From: Streptomyces cellostaticus
GTDB taxonomy: Bacteria; Actinomycetota; Actinomycetes; Streptomycetales; Streptomycetaceae
Reading direction: 5' to 3'
Assembly: GCF_023630175.1 (NCBI RefSeq)
Contig: NZ_JALLIN010000032.1
Location: 24,778-88,777 of the forward strand
Length of the DNA: 64,000 nt
Part shown: in pieces, positions 29,158 through 38,338 of the stretch
Position numbering within the stretch: position 1 is the first letter of the stretch
Layout of the letters: every line of letters begins with the position of its first letter
Notes under the pieces: model-generated
Databases searched by the model: none
What the model saw: the letters and a program-made list of their open reading frames with translations, nothing else
What the model was told of the DNA's origin: nothing
Made by a program: the position numbers and the translations under genes

Positions 29158-29348
29158 GCCGTGATCCTGCCAGCCCACCCGGGGCGGGGCGGGGCCGTCG
29201 GCGGACTCCGGACCGGAACCCGTGCCGCCGGACGGGTGGACACCGGTACGAAACACCCATGAACACACTTTTTGAGCGAGGGCGGGACCTTCAATGATCG
29301 TCCATGCCCGGAGCCGCACGACGTACGGCCGTCACACCAGGGGGACCC

Positions 29349-30131
29349 ATGGCCCGCGACCGTTCATCCTCTCGCCCCCGCCGCCGCCCCCGCCGCGCGG
29401 CCGTCGTGGCCGCAGCGGCCGCAGCGGCGGCGCTCGTCCTGGCGGGCCCCGGCTGCGCCTGGGCCGCGGCGGCGCCGGCCGCGCCCGCGGCCGGTCTGCC
29501 CCTGGGGCACGACGTGTCGTCGTACCAGAGACATGTCGACTGGCCCGCCGCCCGGTCGGACGGAGCCCGGTTCACCTACGTCAAGGCGACCGAGTCCACG
29601 ACCTACCGCAACCCCTACTTCGCCCGGCAGTACGCGGGCGCGCGCCGGGCGCACCTGATCCGCGGCGCCTACCACTTCGCCCGGCCCGACCGGTCCTCCG
29701 GAGCCGCGCAGGCCGCGTACTTCGTACGCAACGGCGGCGACTGGCGGGCGGACGGCTGGACCCTGCCGCCGGCCCTCGACATCGAGTACAACCCGTACGA
29801 CGACAGGAACGTCTGCTACGGGCTCGACCGCGGGCGGATGGTCGACTGGATCCGCTCGTTCAGCGACGAAGTGGCCCGGCTCACCGGCCGCCGCCCGGTG
29901 ATCTACACGACCGCCCATTGGTGGGCCTCCTGCACCGGGGACAGCCGCGCCTTCGCCTCCGACCACCCGCTGTGGATCGCCCGTCACGGCACGTCGGAAC
30001 CGGGAGCGCTGCCCGGCGGCTGGCAGTCCTGGACCTTCTGGCAGTACGGCGCCGAGGGCGGCCTGCCGGGTGACCAGAATCTCTTTCACGGGCCGCCGGA
30101 CCGGCTGCGGGCCCTCGCGCGCGGCCGGTAG
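29349..30131 (+). CDS. Secreted GH25 lysozyme (muramidase)
   Basis: A 260-aa exported protein. Twin-arginine-like basic run RPRRRPRRAA, hydrophobic core, and an Ala-rich cleavage region near residues 40-46 form the signal. The GH25 domain begins 'GHDVSSYQ' and carries the catalytic pair in 'ALDIEYNP' (Asp/Glu), with 'YVKATEST' as strand 2 and 'WQYGAEG' at the end. It hydrolyses peptidoglycan between MurNAc and GlcNAc. AGGGGGA precedes the ATG. Confidence 0.93.
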   Translation: MARDRSSSRPRRRPRRAAVVAAAAAAAALVLAGPGCAWAAAAPAAPAAGLPLGHDVSSYQRHVDWPAARSDGARFTYVKATESTTYRNPYFARQYAGARRAHLIRGAYHFARPDRSSGAAQAAYFVRNGGDWRADGWTLPPALDIEYNPYDDRNVCYGLDRGRMVDWIRSFSDEVARLTGRRPVIYTTAHWWASCTGDSRAFASDHPLWIARHGTSEPGALPGGWQSWTFWQYGAEGGLPGDQNLFHGPPDRLRALARGR

Positions 30132-30204
30132 CCAAGGGGCGCCCGGACTCCGGCCCGAAACGGAAGCTCCGCCCCCCGCTTCCGACACCCCTGCGCCCGA
30201 CCCA

Positions 30205-30245
30205 GTTCATCTTCCGTTCACCCAGGTTGCCTACGTTCAACCCGC
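30205..30245 (+). promoter_or_regulatory. PHO box (PhoP-binding direct repeats) upstream of the PiT gene
   Basis: Two adjacent 11-bp direct repeat units, GTTCATCTTCC (30205-30215) and GTTCACCCAGG (30216-30226), then GTTCAACCCGC (30235-30245). The second matches the Streptomyces PhoP repeat consensus exactly. They lie 30-70 bp before the transporter ATG and overlap the expected promoter, so PhoP control under phosphate limitation is likely. Confidence 0.75.
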
Positions 30246-30274
30246 CAATGACGCTCGAACGATTGCCTGGGTAA

Positions 30275-31558
30275 ATGGAAAGCTTCTCGCTGATCCTCGC
30301 GATAGTGGTGGTAACCGCTCTCGCGTTCGATTTCACGAACGGTTTCCACGACACCGCCAACGCGATGGCCACCACCATCTCGACCGGCGCGCTCAAGCCC
30401 AAGGTCGCGGTGGCCATGTCCGCCGCGCTCAACCTTGTGGGCGCTTTCCTCTCCGTGGAGGTCGCCAACACGATCTCCAAGGGTCTCGTCGATGAGAACG
30501 GCATCCGTCCCGAGGTCATCTTCGCCGCCCTGGTCGGCGCGATCCTCTGGAACCTGCTGACCTGGCTGGTGGGACTGCCCTCCAGCTCCTCCCACGCCTT
30601 GATGGGCGGCCTGATCGGCGCCACCGTCGCCTCGGCGGGCTTCGGCGCCGTCCACAACGACGTCCTGCTCACCAAGGTGCTGCTGCCGGCGGTCGCCGCC
30701 CCGGTCGTGGCCGGCCTGGCCGCCATGCTCGCCACCCGCTTCTCCTACGGGATCGGCGGCAGGGCCACCGAGGGCGAGGCCACCCGCAAGGGCTACCGCG
30801 CCGGCCAGATCGCCTCCGCCGGGCTGGTCTCCCTCGCCCACGGCACCAACGACGCCCAGAAGACGATGGGCATCATCACCCTGGCGCTGATCGCGGGCGG
30901 TGCCATCGCCCCGGGCTCCAACCCTCCCACCTGGGTGATCCTCTCCGCGGGCCTGGCCATCGCGCTCGGCACCTACATCGGCGGCTGGCGCATCATCCGC
31001 ACCATGGGCAAGGGCCTGACCGAACTGGAGCCGCGCCAGGGCTTCGCCGCCCAGACCAGCGCCGCCACCGCCATCCTGGCCTCCTCGCACCTCGGCTTCT
31101 CGCTGTCCACCACGCACGTCGTCTCCGGTTCGGTGATGGGCGCGGGCCTGGGCCGCAAGGGCGGCGTGGTCCGCTGGTCCACCGCGACCCGCATGGTCGT
31201 CGCCTGGGTCCTCACCCTGCCCGCCGCCGCCCTGGTCGGCGCGCTCGCCGAGTCCGTCACGGACCTGGGCGACTGGGGCACCGCGGCCGTCGCGGTCTTC
31301 CTGGTCGGCTCCAGCGCCGCCATCTGGAAGCTCTCCCGCCGCGAGGTCGTCGACCACACCAACGTCAACGACACGGACGAGGCCACGGAGCCCGCCGGTG
31401 TGGTGACCGCCGCCATCGCCGCGGTGACCCCGCCGCCGACCGGCACCGTCACCCTCACCGAGGGGCCGGCGATCGACATCCCGGCGCAGTCGGACGGCCC
31501 GGCCCAGGCCGTCACCGAAGTCACGGCACCGGCCGCCCCGCCGGCCGCCACCGTCTGA
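30275..31558 (+). CDS. pitH: PiT-family low-affinity phosphate transporter
   Basis: A 427-aa membrane protein with two PiT signatures: 'FDFTNGFHDTANAMAT' in the N-terminal half and 'LVSLAHGTNDAQKTMG' in the second. These bind cation and phosphate. About ten helices are predicted, with a long cytoplasmic loop of ~25 residues between halves. The C-terminal ~60 residues are a hydrophilic Pro/Ala/Thr tail, unlike the shorter family form. From memory it corresponds to S. coelicolor pitH2. The following small membrane gene is 23 bp downstream. Confidence 0.93.
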   Translation: MESFSLILAIVVVTALAFDFTNGFHDTANAMATTISTGALKPKVAVAMSAALNLVGAFLSVEVANTISKGLVDENGIRPEVIFAALVGAILWNLLTWLVGLPSSSSHALMGGLIGATVASAGFGAVHNDVLLTKVLLPAVAAPVVAGLAAMLATRFSYGIGGRATEGEATRKGYRAGQIASAGLVSLAHGTNDAQKTMGIITLALIAGGAIAPGSNPPTWVILSAGLAIALGTYIGGWRIIRTMGKGLTELEPRQGFAAQTSAATAILASSHLGFSLSTTHVVSGSVMGAGLGRKGGVVRWSTATRMVVAWVLTLPAAALVGALAESVTDLGDWGTAAVAVFLVGSSAAIWKLSRREVVDHTNVNDTDEATEPAGVVTAAIAAVTPPPTGTVTLTEGPAIDIPAQSDGPAQAVTEVTAPAAPPAATV

Positions 31559-31581
31559 CCCGGTTACCGGAGGAAAGCAAC

Positions 31582-31809
31582 ATGAAGATCGACTGGGCGG
31601 CCATCGGCTCCGTCTTCGGCGTCAGCCTCGCCTTCACGGTGGGCCTGGTGGCCCTGTTCACCCTCGGCGTCAACGGCCTGTCCCGCCGCGAGCGGGCGGC
31701 GGCGCAGGGCGGGTCCGCGGCGCTCGCCGTGACCGGCGCGTACGTGTGCTTCGCGGCCTGCGCGGCGGCCGTGGCCTACGGCATCTTCCTGATCGTGGCC
31801 AAGCACTGA
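31582..31809 (+). CDS. Small membrane protein co-transcribed with the PiT gene
   Basis: A 75-aa protein with two hydrophobic helices (about residues 6-29 and 43-72) separated by a short basic loop (SRRERAAA). AGGAAAG lies 7-12 bases before the ATG. The 23-bp gap after the phosphate transporter implies one transcript. Function unknown; probably a transporter accessory. Confidence 0.82.
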   Translation: MKIDWAAIGSVFGVSLAFTVGLVALFTLGVNGLSRRERAAAQGGSAALAVTGAYVCFAACAAAVAYGIFLIVAKH

Positions 31810-31828
31810 GCCGATCCACCCTCGAAGA

Positions 31829-31863
31829 GGCTCCCCGCCGGTGTGTACCGGCAGGGAGCCTTT
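31829..31863 (+). terminator. Intrinsic terminator after the phosphate operon
   Basis: A 14-bp inverted repeat (31829-31842 and 31847-31860, one mismatch) with a GTGT loop followed by TTT, 19 bp after the stop. It insulates the phosphate operon from the cobalamin operon. Confidence 0.75.
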
Positions 31864-31894
31864 CGCGTGTCCGGATCTCGCCGGTGTGGGGCTG

Positions 31895-32080
31895 AGCACA
31901 CTCTCCTCTCGCAGGTCAAAGGCAAGTTGACGGCCCTTCCGGGCGCGTGGTGGACTGCCCGGGCCATGTACGGCGGCAGGAGAGGAAGCCGGTGCGAATC
32001 CGGCGCGGTCCCGCCACTGTCACCGGGGAGTGATCCCCGGGAGCCAGGAACTCTCACCGCCGGCTTCGTCGAACCAGGGC
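31895..32080 (+). promoter_or_regulatory. Cobalamin riboswitch (adenosylcobalamin-sensing leader)
   Basis: The conserved core is clear: 'GCCGGTGCGAATCCGGCGCG' at about 31989, then GTCCCGCCACTGT, then a GGGGAG...CCCC hairpin, then GAGCCAGGAACTCTC, matching the B12-box consensus. It begins near a GCAGGTCAAAGG motif at 31910. Coenzyme B12 binding should shut off expression of the cob operon, here probably at translation initiation just downstream. Confidence 0.92.
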
Positions 32081-32111
32081 GCGGACACCCTGAGTGAGGA
32101 CACATATCGCC

Positions 32112-32186
32112 ATGCTCGGCCGCAGATCGAGGACCCGCACCAGGGCCCGTCACGAGAGTCCCGCCCCCGCGCCCACGGCCGGCTGA
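32112..32186 (+). CDS. Possible 24-residue leader peptide upstream of cobD
   Basis: ATG 32112 opens a short frame that stops at TGA 32184-32186, five bases before the cobD ATG (TGAGCCGATG). It is preceded by GAGGAC about 11 bases upstream and lies directly after the riboswitch. The peptide is basic (nine Arg in 24 residues) and Pro/Ala-rich at the end. cobD itself has no clear ribosome-binding site, so this ORF may deliver ribosomes to cobD by reinitiation. It could equally be chance. Confidence 0.35.
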   Translation: MLGRRSRTRTRARHESPAPAPTAG

Positions 32187-32190
32187 GCCG

Positions 32191-33135
32191 ATGGGTGCCG
32201 ATCGCGCTCACGCGTACGGCGCCGCCGCCGGCCTCCTCGGTGACCTGCTCCTCGGCGATCCGCGCCGCGGGCATCCGGTCGCCGTGTTCGGGCGCGCGGC
32301 CGCCGCCGTGGAACGCGTCCTGTGGCACGACCACCGCGGCTGGGGCGCGCTGCACACCGCTGTATGCGCCGGCGGCGCCGTGGGAGCCGGGCTCGTCGCC
32401 CAACGGGCCGTGCGCCGCTGCCCCGTCGCCTCCGCGGCGCTCACCGGCGCGGCCACCTGGGCCGTCGTCGGGGGCACCTCACTGGCCCGCGAGGCCCGGA
32501 CGGTCGGGCGCGCCCTGGCGGCCGGGGACCTGACGGCGGCCCGCGCACGGCTGCCCCATCTGTGCGGCCGGGACCCGCAGGCACTGGACGCCGACGGGAT
32601 CGCCCGCGCCGTGGTCGAGTCCGTCGCCGAGAACACCTCCGACGCCGTCGTGGGCGCACTGGTGTGGGGCGCGGTGGGCGGGGTGCCGGGGCTGCTCGGG
32701 TTCCGGGCCGTCAACACCCTGGACGCGATGGTCGGTCACAAGTCGCCGCGCCTGCGCCGCTACGGCTGGGCCTCGGCGCGGCTCGACGACGTCGCCGGGT
32801 GGCCGGGAGCCCGGCTGACGGCCGTGCTCGCCACGCTGGCCGGACCGGATCCGCGGGGTGCCGTGCGGGCCTGGCGGGCGGACGCGGCGAAACACCCGAG
32901 CCCCAACGCCGGTCCCGTCGAGGCGTCGTTCGCGGGCGCCCTCGGGGTACGGCTCGGCGGGACGCTCTCCTACGCCGGGCGGGTCGAGCACCGGCCCGTG
33001 CTCAACGGCGGCACCGGGCGGGCCGTCCGGGTCGCCGACATCGACCGGGCCGTACGGCTCTCCCGCCGCGTCGGCCTGCTCGCGCTCGGCGTCACCGCCG
33101 GCGCGCGCCTCCTCGTGAAGGGACGTGGCAAGTGA
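32191..33135 (+). CDS. cobD: Adenosylcobinamide-phosphate synthase CobD/CbiB
   Basis: A 314-aa membrane protein that attaches aminopropanol (or its phosphate) to adenosylcobyric acid. 'LLGDLLLGDPRRGHPVAVFGRAAAAVER' is the family N-terminus, then 'VVESVAENTSDAVVGAL' and 'AAKHPSPNAGPVEASFAGALGVRLGG', both diagnostic. Several hydrophobic helices agree with the membrane location. It is the first riboswitch-controlled biosynthetic gene and its stop overlaps the cobQ start (GTGA). Confidence 0.94.
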   Translation: MGADRAHAYGAAAGLLGDLLLGDPRRGHPVAVFGRAAAAVERVLWHDHRGWGALHTAVCAGGAVGAGLVAQRAVRRCPVASAALTGAATWAVVGGTSLAREARTVGRALAAGDLTAARARLPHLCGRDPQALDADGIARAVVESVAENTSDAVVGALVWGAVGGVPGLLGFRAVNTLDAMVGHKSPRLRRYGWASARLDDVAGWPGARLTAVLATLAGPDPRGAVRAWRADAAKHPSPNAGPVEASFAGALGVRLGGTLSYAGRVEHRPVLNGGTGRAVRVADIDRAVRLSRRVGLLALGVTAGARLLVKGRGK

Positions 33136-34640
33136 ACGGTGGTCTCCTCGTCGCCGGCACCACCTCCGACGCCGGCAAGAGCGTCGTGACGGCCGGGATC
33201 TGCCGCTGGCTGGCGCGCCAGGGCGTGAAGGTCGCGCCGTTCAAGGCGCAGAACATGTCCCTCAACTCCTTCGTGACGCGCGAGGGCGCCGAGATCGGGC
33301 GGGCGCAGGCGATGCAGGCGCAGGCCTGCCGGGTGGAGCCGACCGCGCTGATGAACCCCGTGCTGCTCAAGCCCGGCGGTGAACAGAGCAGCCAGGTGGT
33401 GCTGCTGGGCAGGCCGGTGGGCGAGATGAGCGCCCGCGGCTACCACGGCGGGCGCCGGCAGCGGCTGCTGGGCACGGTGCTGGACTGCCTGGCCGAGTTG
33501 CGGGGCACGTATGACGCGGTGATCTGTGAGGGGGCCGGTTCGCCCGCGGAGATCAATCTGCGGCGGACGGACATCGTCAACATGGGGATCGCGCGGGGCG
33601 CGCGGCTGCCCGTGCTCGTGGTCGGCGACATCGACCGGGGCGGTGTCTTCGCCTCCTTCTTCGGCACCCTCGCCCTGTTGTCGCCCGAGGACCAGGAACT
33701 GGTCGCCGGATTCCTGGTGAACAAGTTCCGGGGGGACGTCTCCCTGCTGGAGCCCGGCCTCGACATGCTCCGGAACCTCACCGGGCGGCGGACCTACGGC
33801 GTGCTGCCGTTCCGGCACGGGCTCGGCATCGACGAGGAGGACGGACTGCGGGTCTCGCTGCGCGGCACCGTGCGGGAGTCCACGGTGGCTCCCCCGGTCG
33901 GTGAGGACGTGCTGCGGGTCGCCGTGTGCGCGATCCCGCTGATGTCCAACTTCACCGACGTGGACGCGCTGGCCGCCGAACCCGGCGTCGTGGTGCGGTT
34001 CGTGGACCGGCCGGAGGAGCTGGCCGACGCGGACCTGGTCGTGGTCCCGGGGACCCGGGGCACGGTCCGGGCGCTCGAGTGGCTGCGCGAGCGCGGCCTC
34101 GCCGACGCCCTCGCGCGCCGGGCCGCCGAACACCGGCCCGTGCTCGGCATCTGCGGTGGCTTCCAGATCCTCGGCGAGCACATCGAGGACGAGGTCGAGT
34201 CGCGCGCCGGGGAGGTCCCGGGGCTCGGACTGCTGCCGGTGCGGGTGCGGTTCGCCCGCGAGAAGACGCTGACCCGGCCGGTCGGCGAAGCCCTGGGCCA
34301 ACCGGTCGAGGGATACGAGATCCACCACGGGGTGGCCACCGTCGTCGGGGGCGAGCCCTTCCTGGACGGCTGCCGGGCAGGACAGACCTGGGGCACGCAC
34401 TGGCACGGCTCGCTGGAGTCGGACGGCTTCCGGCGGGCCTTCCTGCGCGAGGTGGCGGCCGCCGCGGGACGCCGCTTCGTCCCGGCCTGCGACACCTCCT
34501 TCGCCGCGCTGCGCGAGGAGCAGCTCGACCGGCTCGGCGACCTGATCGAACAACACGCGGACACGGACGCGCTGTGGCGGCTCATCGAGTCGGGCGCGCC
34601 GCAAGGACTGCCCTTCATCCCACCGGGAGCGCCCGTATGA
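33132..34640 (+). CDS. cobQ: Cobyric acid synthase CobQ (glutamine-hydrolysing)
   Basis: A 502-aa amidotransferase that amidates carboxylates b, d, e and g of the corrin ring. The N-terminal P-loop 'GTTSDAGKSV' belongs to the dethiobiotin synthetase-like ATPase domain. The C-terminal class I-type GATase domain has nucleophile Cys in 'LGICGGFQILG' and His in 'GYEIHHG'. Start GTG 33132 overlaps the cobD stop. Stop overlaps cobN. Confidence 0.95.
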   Translation: MNGGLLVAGTTSDAGKSVVTAGICRWLARQGVKVAPFKAQNMSLNSFVTREGAEIGRAQAMQAQACRVEPTALMNPVLLKPGGEQSSQVVLLGRPVGEMSARGYHGGRRQRLLGTVLDCLAELRGTYDAVICEGAGSPAEINLRRTDIVNMGIARGARLPVLVVGDIDRGGVFASFFGTLALLSPEDQELVAGFLVNKFRGDVSLLEPGLDMLRNLTGRRTYGVLPFRHGLGIDEEDGLRVSLRGTVRESTVAPPVGEDVLRVAVCAIPLMSNFTDVDALAAEPGVVVRFVDRPEELADADLVVVPGTRGTVRALEWLRERGLADALARRAAEHRPVLGICGGFQILGEHIEDEVESRAGEVPGLGLLPVRVRFAREKTLTRPVGEALGQPVEGYEIHHGVATVVGGEPFLDGCRAGQTWGTHWHGSLESDGFRRAFLREVAAAAGRRFVPACDTSFAALREEQLDRLGDLIEQHADTDALWRLIESGAPQGLPFIPPGAPV

Positions 34641-37600
34641 GCACAGTGCTGTTGTTGTCGACCGCCGACACCGATCTGCTGGCGGCCCGGGCCTCCGGCG
34701 CCGGGTACCGGATCGGGAATCCGACCCGGGTGGACGTGGCCGGGGAGCTGCCGGGGCTGATCGAGGGCACGGACCTCGCGGTCGTACGGCTGCTCGGCGG
34801 CAAGCGGGCCTGGGAGGACGGACTGGCCGCGCTGAAGGCGTCCGGCGTGCCGACCGTGCTGCTGGGCGGCGAGGCCGTGCCGGACGCCGAGCTGATGGCC
34901 GAGTCGTCCGTGCCGGCGGGCGTGGTGGCGGAGGCGCTGAAGTACCTCGTCGAGGGCGGCCCGGACAACCTGACCGAACTGGCCCGGTTCCTCTCCGACA
35001 CGGTGCTGCTGACCGGCGAGGGCTTCGAGGAGCCGCGGAAGATGCCGGAGTTCGGCGTCCACGGCTCCCGCCCGGTCCGGGCGGGCCGCCCGACGGTCGG
35101 CGTGCTGTTCTACCGGGCGCACGAACTCAGCGGCAACACGGCCTTCGTGGACACGCTGTGCGAGGCGATCGAGGCGCAGGGCGCCAACGCCCTGCCGGTG
35201 TACTGCGGTTCGCTGCGCGGCGCCGACCCCGGGCTGTACGAACTGCTGGGCCGGGCCGACGCCCTGGTCGCCACCGTGCTGGCGGCCGGCGGCACGCACG
35301 CCTCGCAGGCGTCCGCCGGCGGGGACGAGGAGTCCTGGGACATCGGGGCGCTCGCCGACCTGAACGTGCCCGTGCTGCAGGGCCTGTGCCTCACCTCCTC
35401 ACGGGCCGCCTGGGCGGAGTCGGACGCCGCCCTCTCCCCCATGGACGCGGCGATGCAGGTCGCCATCCCGGAGTTCGACGGCCGCCTCGTCACGGTGCCG
35501 TTCTCCTTCAAGGAGCAGGGACCGGACGACGTCCCGGTGTACGTCGCCGACCCCGAGCGGGCGTCACGGGTGGCCGGTATCGCCGTACGGCACGCGCGGT
35601 TGAAGCACAAGCCGAACGCGGACAAGAAGATCGCGCTGGTCTTCACCGCCTACCCGACCAAGCACTCCCGGGTCGGCAACGCGGTAGGCCTGGACACGCC
35701 CGCGTCGGCCGTGCGGGTGCTGGACGCCCTGCGGGACGCCGGCTACGCGGCCGAGGGGTACCCGGACCACGGCGACGAGCTGATCCACCGGCTGATCGCG
35801 GCCGGCGGCCACGACGTCGAGTGGCTGACGGAGGAGCAACTGGCCGCCGCGCCCGCCCGGGTGCCGCTCGCCGACTACCGTGAGTGGTTCGACGGGCTCG
35901 ACGCCGGGCTGCGGAACGCGATGCTCCAGGCGTGGGGCGAGCCGCCGGGCGGCCTGTACGTGGACGGCGACGACATCGTGCTCGCCTCCCTGCGGTTCGG
36001 CAACGTCGTCGTGATGATCCAGCCGCCGCGGGGCTTCGGCGAGAACCCGATCGCGATCTACCACGACCCCGACATGCCGCCCTCACACCACTACCTGGCG
36101 GCCTACCGCTGGCTGGAGAGCAGCTTCGGCGCCGACGCGATCGTGCACATGGGCAAGCACGGCACGATGGAGTGGCTGCCGGGCAAGGGCCTGGGCCTGA
36201 GCGGCGGCTGCGCTCCGGACGCCGTGCTCGGCGACCTCCCGCTCATCTACCCGTTCATCGTCAACGACCCGGGCGAGGGCACCCAGGCCAAGCGGCGCGG
36301 GCACGCCACCGTGGTCGACCACCTGGTGCCGCCGATGGCGCGCGCGGACACCTACGGCGACCTGGCCAAGCTGGAGCAGCTACTGGACGAGTACGCGCTC
36401 GTCTCCGACCTGGACCCGGCGAAGGCACCGGCGGTGCGCGCCCAGATCTGGACGCTGGTCAAGGCCGCCGAACTGCACCACGACCTGCATGTGGACGAGC
36501 AGCCGGACGACGACGAGTTCGACGAGTTCGTCATGCACATCGACGGCTACCTGTGCGAGATCAAGGACGTGCAGATCCGCGACGGACTGCACGTCCTCGG
36601 CGGCGGTCCGGAGGCCGAGCCGCGGGTGAACCTGGTCCTCGCCGTGCTGCGCGCCTCCCAGGTGTGGGGCGGACGGGCGAACGCGCTGCCGGGGCTGCGG
36701 GCGTCGCTGGCCCTGCACTACGGGCTGGTGGAGAAGGAGCTGCTGGCCGAGCCGGGCGCGGCGGTGAAGGTCCCGGTGGAACTGACGGACCGGATCCAGG
36801 CCGCGCCCGTCCCCCACCAGCCTGCCGAGGAGGGCGCCACGCGCCCCTTCGTCCCCTCCCGGACGGCGTCCGACGCCATCGACCTGCTGGAGCAGCTCTG
36901 CCGGCGGATCGCGGAGGGCATGGAGGCCCGGGCCTGGGACCGGGCGGCGGTGGACGCCGTGCTGGACGACGTGCTCGGCACCCGGATCCCGGACGCCGTC
37001 GCGGTGCTGGAGTTCGCCTGCGACGAGGTGGTGCCGCGGCTGGCCCGGACCTCCGACGAGATCGGGCACGTCCTGCGGGCGCTGGACGGCGGCTACGTGC
37101 CGGCCGGCCCGTCGGGTTCGCCGACCCGCGGCCTGGTCAACGTGCTGCCGACCGGCCGGAACTTCTACTCGGTCGACCCGAAGGCGATCCCGTCCAGGCT
37201 GAGCTGGGAGGTCGGCCAGTCGCTCGCGGACTCGCTGGTGCAGCGGTACCTGCGGGACACCGGGGAGTATCCGAGGTCGGTCGGCCTCACGGTCTGGGGC
37301 ACCTCCGCGATGCGCACCCAGGGCGACGACATCGCCGAGATCCTGGCGCTGCTGGGCTGCCGCCCGGTCTGGGACGACGCCTCGCGGCGGGTGACCGGCT
37401 TCGAGGTGATCGGTCCGCAGGAGCTGGGCCGGCCGCGCATCGACGTCACGGTCCGTATCTCCGGCTTCTTCCGCGACGCGTTCCCGCACGTGGTCGGGCT
37501 GATCGACGACGCGGTCCGGACGGTGGCCGAGCTGGACGAGCCGGCCGAGGTCAACCACGTGCGGGCGCACGTGGAGGAGGACGTCGCGGAGCACGGTGAC

Positions 37601-38338
37601 CGCCGGCGGGCGACGGCCCGTGTCTTCGGCTCGAAGCCGGGCGCGTACGGCGCCGGCCTGCTGCCGCTGATCGACGCCCGGAACTGGCGCTCCGACGCCG
37701 ACCTCGCCGAGGTGTACGCGGTGTGGGGCGGTTACGCCTACGGACGCGGTCTCGACGGGCGTGCGGCGCGCGGGGACATGGAGACCGCGTTCCGGCGGAT
37801 CGCGGTGGCGGCGAAGAACGTCGACACCCGTGAGCACGACCTGGTCGACGCCGACGACTACTTCCAGTACCACGGCGGCATGGTCGCCATGGTGCGGCAC
37901 CTGACCGGTGCCAGCCCCGAGGCGTACGTGGGCGACTCGGCCGTGCCGGACCAGGTGAGGACCCGCACGCTGGGCGAGGAGACGCACCGTGTCTTCCGGG
38001 CGCGGGTGGTCAACCCGCGCTGGATGGCGGCGATGCGCCGGCACGGGTACAAGGGCGCCTTCGAGATGGCGGCGACCGTGGACTACCTGTTCGGCTACGA
38101 CGCCACGGCGGGCGTGGTCGACGACTGGATGTACGAGAAGCTGAGCGCGGAGTACGTCTTCGACCCGGAGAACCGGGACTTCATGCGCACGTCCAACCCG
38201 TGGGCGCTGCGCGGCATCACCGAGCGGCTGCTGGAGGCGGCGGACCGCGGGCTGTGGGCGGAGCCGGACGCGGACACCCTGGAGCGGCTGCGCGCCACCT
38301 ATCTGGAGCTGGAAGGCGACTTGGAGGGCGACCAGTGA
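34637..38338 (+). CDS. cobN: Cobaltochelatase large subunit CobN
   Basis: A 1233-aa protein, the usual CobN size, that inserts Co2+ into hydrogenobyrinic acid a,c-diamide in the late (aerobic) route. 'MGKHGTMEWLPGKGLGLS' is the conserved metal-chelatase segment; 'LTVWGTSAMRTQGDDIAEILALLGCRPVW' and 'NPRWMAAMRRHGYKGAFEMAATVDYLFGYDA' are further family blocks. It needs AAA+ partners; the next gene supplies them in place of cobS/cobT. ATGA overlap with cobQ. Confidence 0.96.
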   Translation: MSTVLLLSTADTDLLAARASGAGYRIGNPTRVDVAGELPGLIEGTDLAVVRLLGGKRAWEDGLAALKASGVPTVLLGGEAVPDAELMAESSVPAGVVAEALKYLVEGGPDNLTELARFLSDTVLLTGEGFEEPRKMPEFGVHGSRPVRAGRPTVGVLFYRAHELSGNTAFVDTLCEAIEAQGANALPVYCGSLRGADPGLYELLGRADALVATVLAAGGTHASQASAGGDEESWDIGALADLNVPVLQGLCLTSSRAAWAESDAALSPMDAAMQVAIPEFDGRLVTVPFSFKEQGPDDVPVYVADPERASRVAGIAVRHARLKHKPNADKKIALVFTAYPTKHSRVGNAVGLDTPASAVRVLDALRDAGYAAEGYPDHGDELIHRLIAAGGHDVEWLTEEQLAAAPARVPLADYREWFDGLDAGLRNAMLQAWGEPPGGLYVDGDDIVLASLRFGNVVVMIQPPRGFGENPIAIYHDPDMPPSHHYLAAYRWLESSFGADAIVHMGKHGTMEWLPGKGLGLSGGCAPDAVLGDLPLIYPFIVNDPGEGTQAKRRGHATVVDHLVPPMARADTYGDLAKLEQLLDEYALVSDLDPAKAPAVRAQIWTLVKAAELHHDLHVDEQPDDDEFDEFVMHIDGYLCEIKDVQIRDGLHVLGGGPEAEPRVNLVLAVLRASQVWGGRANALPGLRASLALHYGLVEKELLAEPGAAVKVPVELTDRIQAAPVPHQPAEEGATRPFVPSRTASDAIDLLEQLCRRIAEGMEARAWDRAAVDAVLDDVLGTRIPDAVAVLEFACDEVVPRLARTSDEIGHVLRALDGGYVPAGPSGSPTRGLVNVLPTGRNFYSVDPKAIPSRLSWEVGQSLADSLVQRYLRDTGEYPRSVGLTVWGTSAMRTQGDDIAEILALLGCRPVWDDASRRVTGFEVIGPQELGRPRIDVTVRISGFFRDAFPHVVGLIDDAVRTVAELDEPAEVNHVRAHVEEDVAEHGDRRRATARVFGSKPGAYGAGLLPLIDARNWRSDADLAEVYAVWGGYAYGRGLDGRAARGDMETAFRRIAVAAKNVDTREHDLVDADDYFQYHGGMVAMVRHLTGASPEAYVGDSAVPDQVRTRTLGEETHRVFRARVVNPRWMAAMRRHGYKGAFEMAATVDYLFGYDATAGVVDDWMYEKLSAEYVFDPENRDFMRTSNPWALRGITERLLEAADRGLWAEPDADTLERLRATYLELEGDLEGDQ

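Noticed and set aside
36380..38044. 554-codon minus-strand frame opposite cobN
   Set aside because: Antisense shadow of a well-recognised CobN coding sequence; composition and lack of domains argue against a gene.
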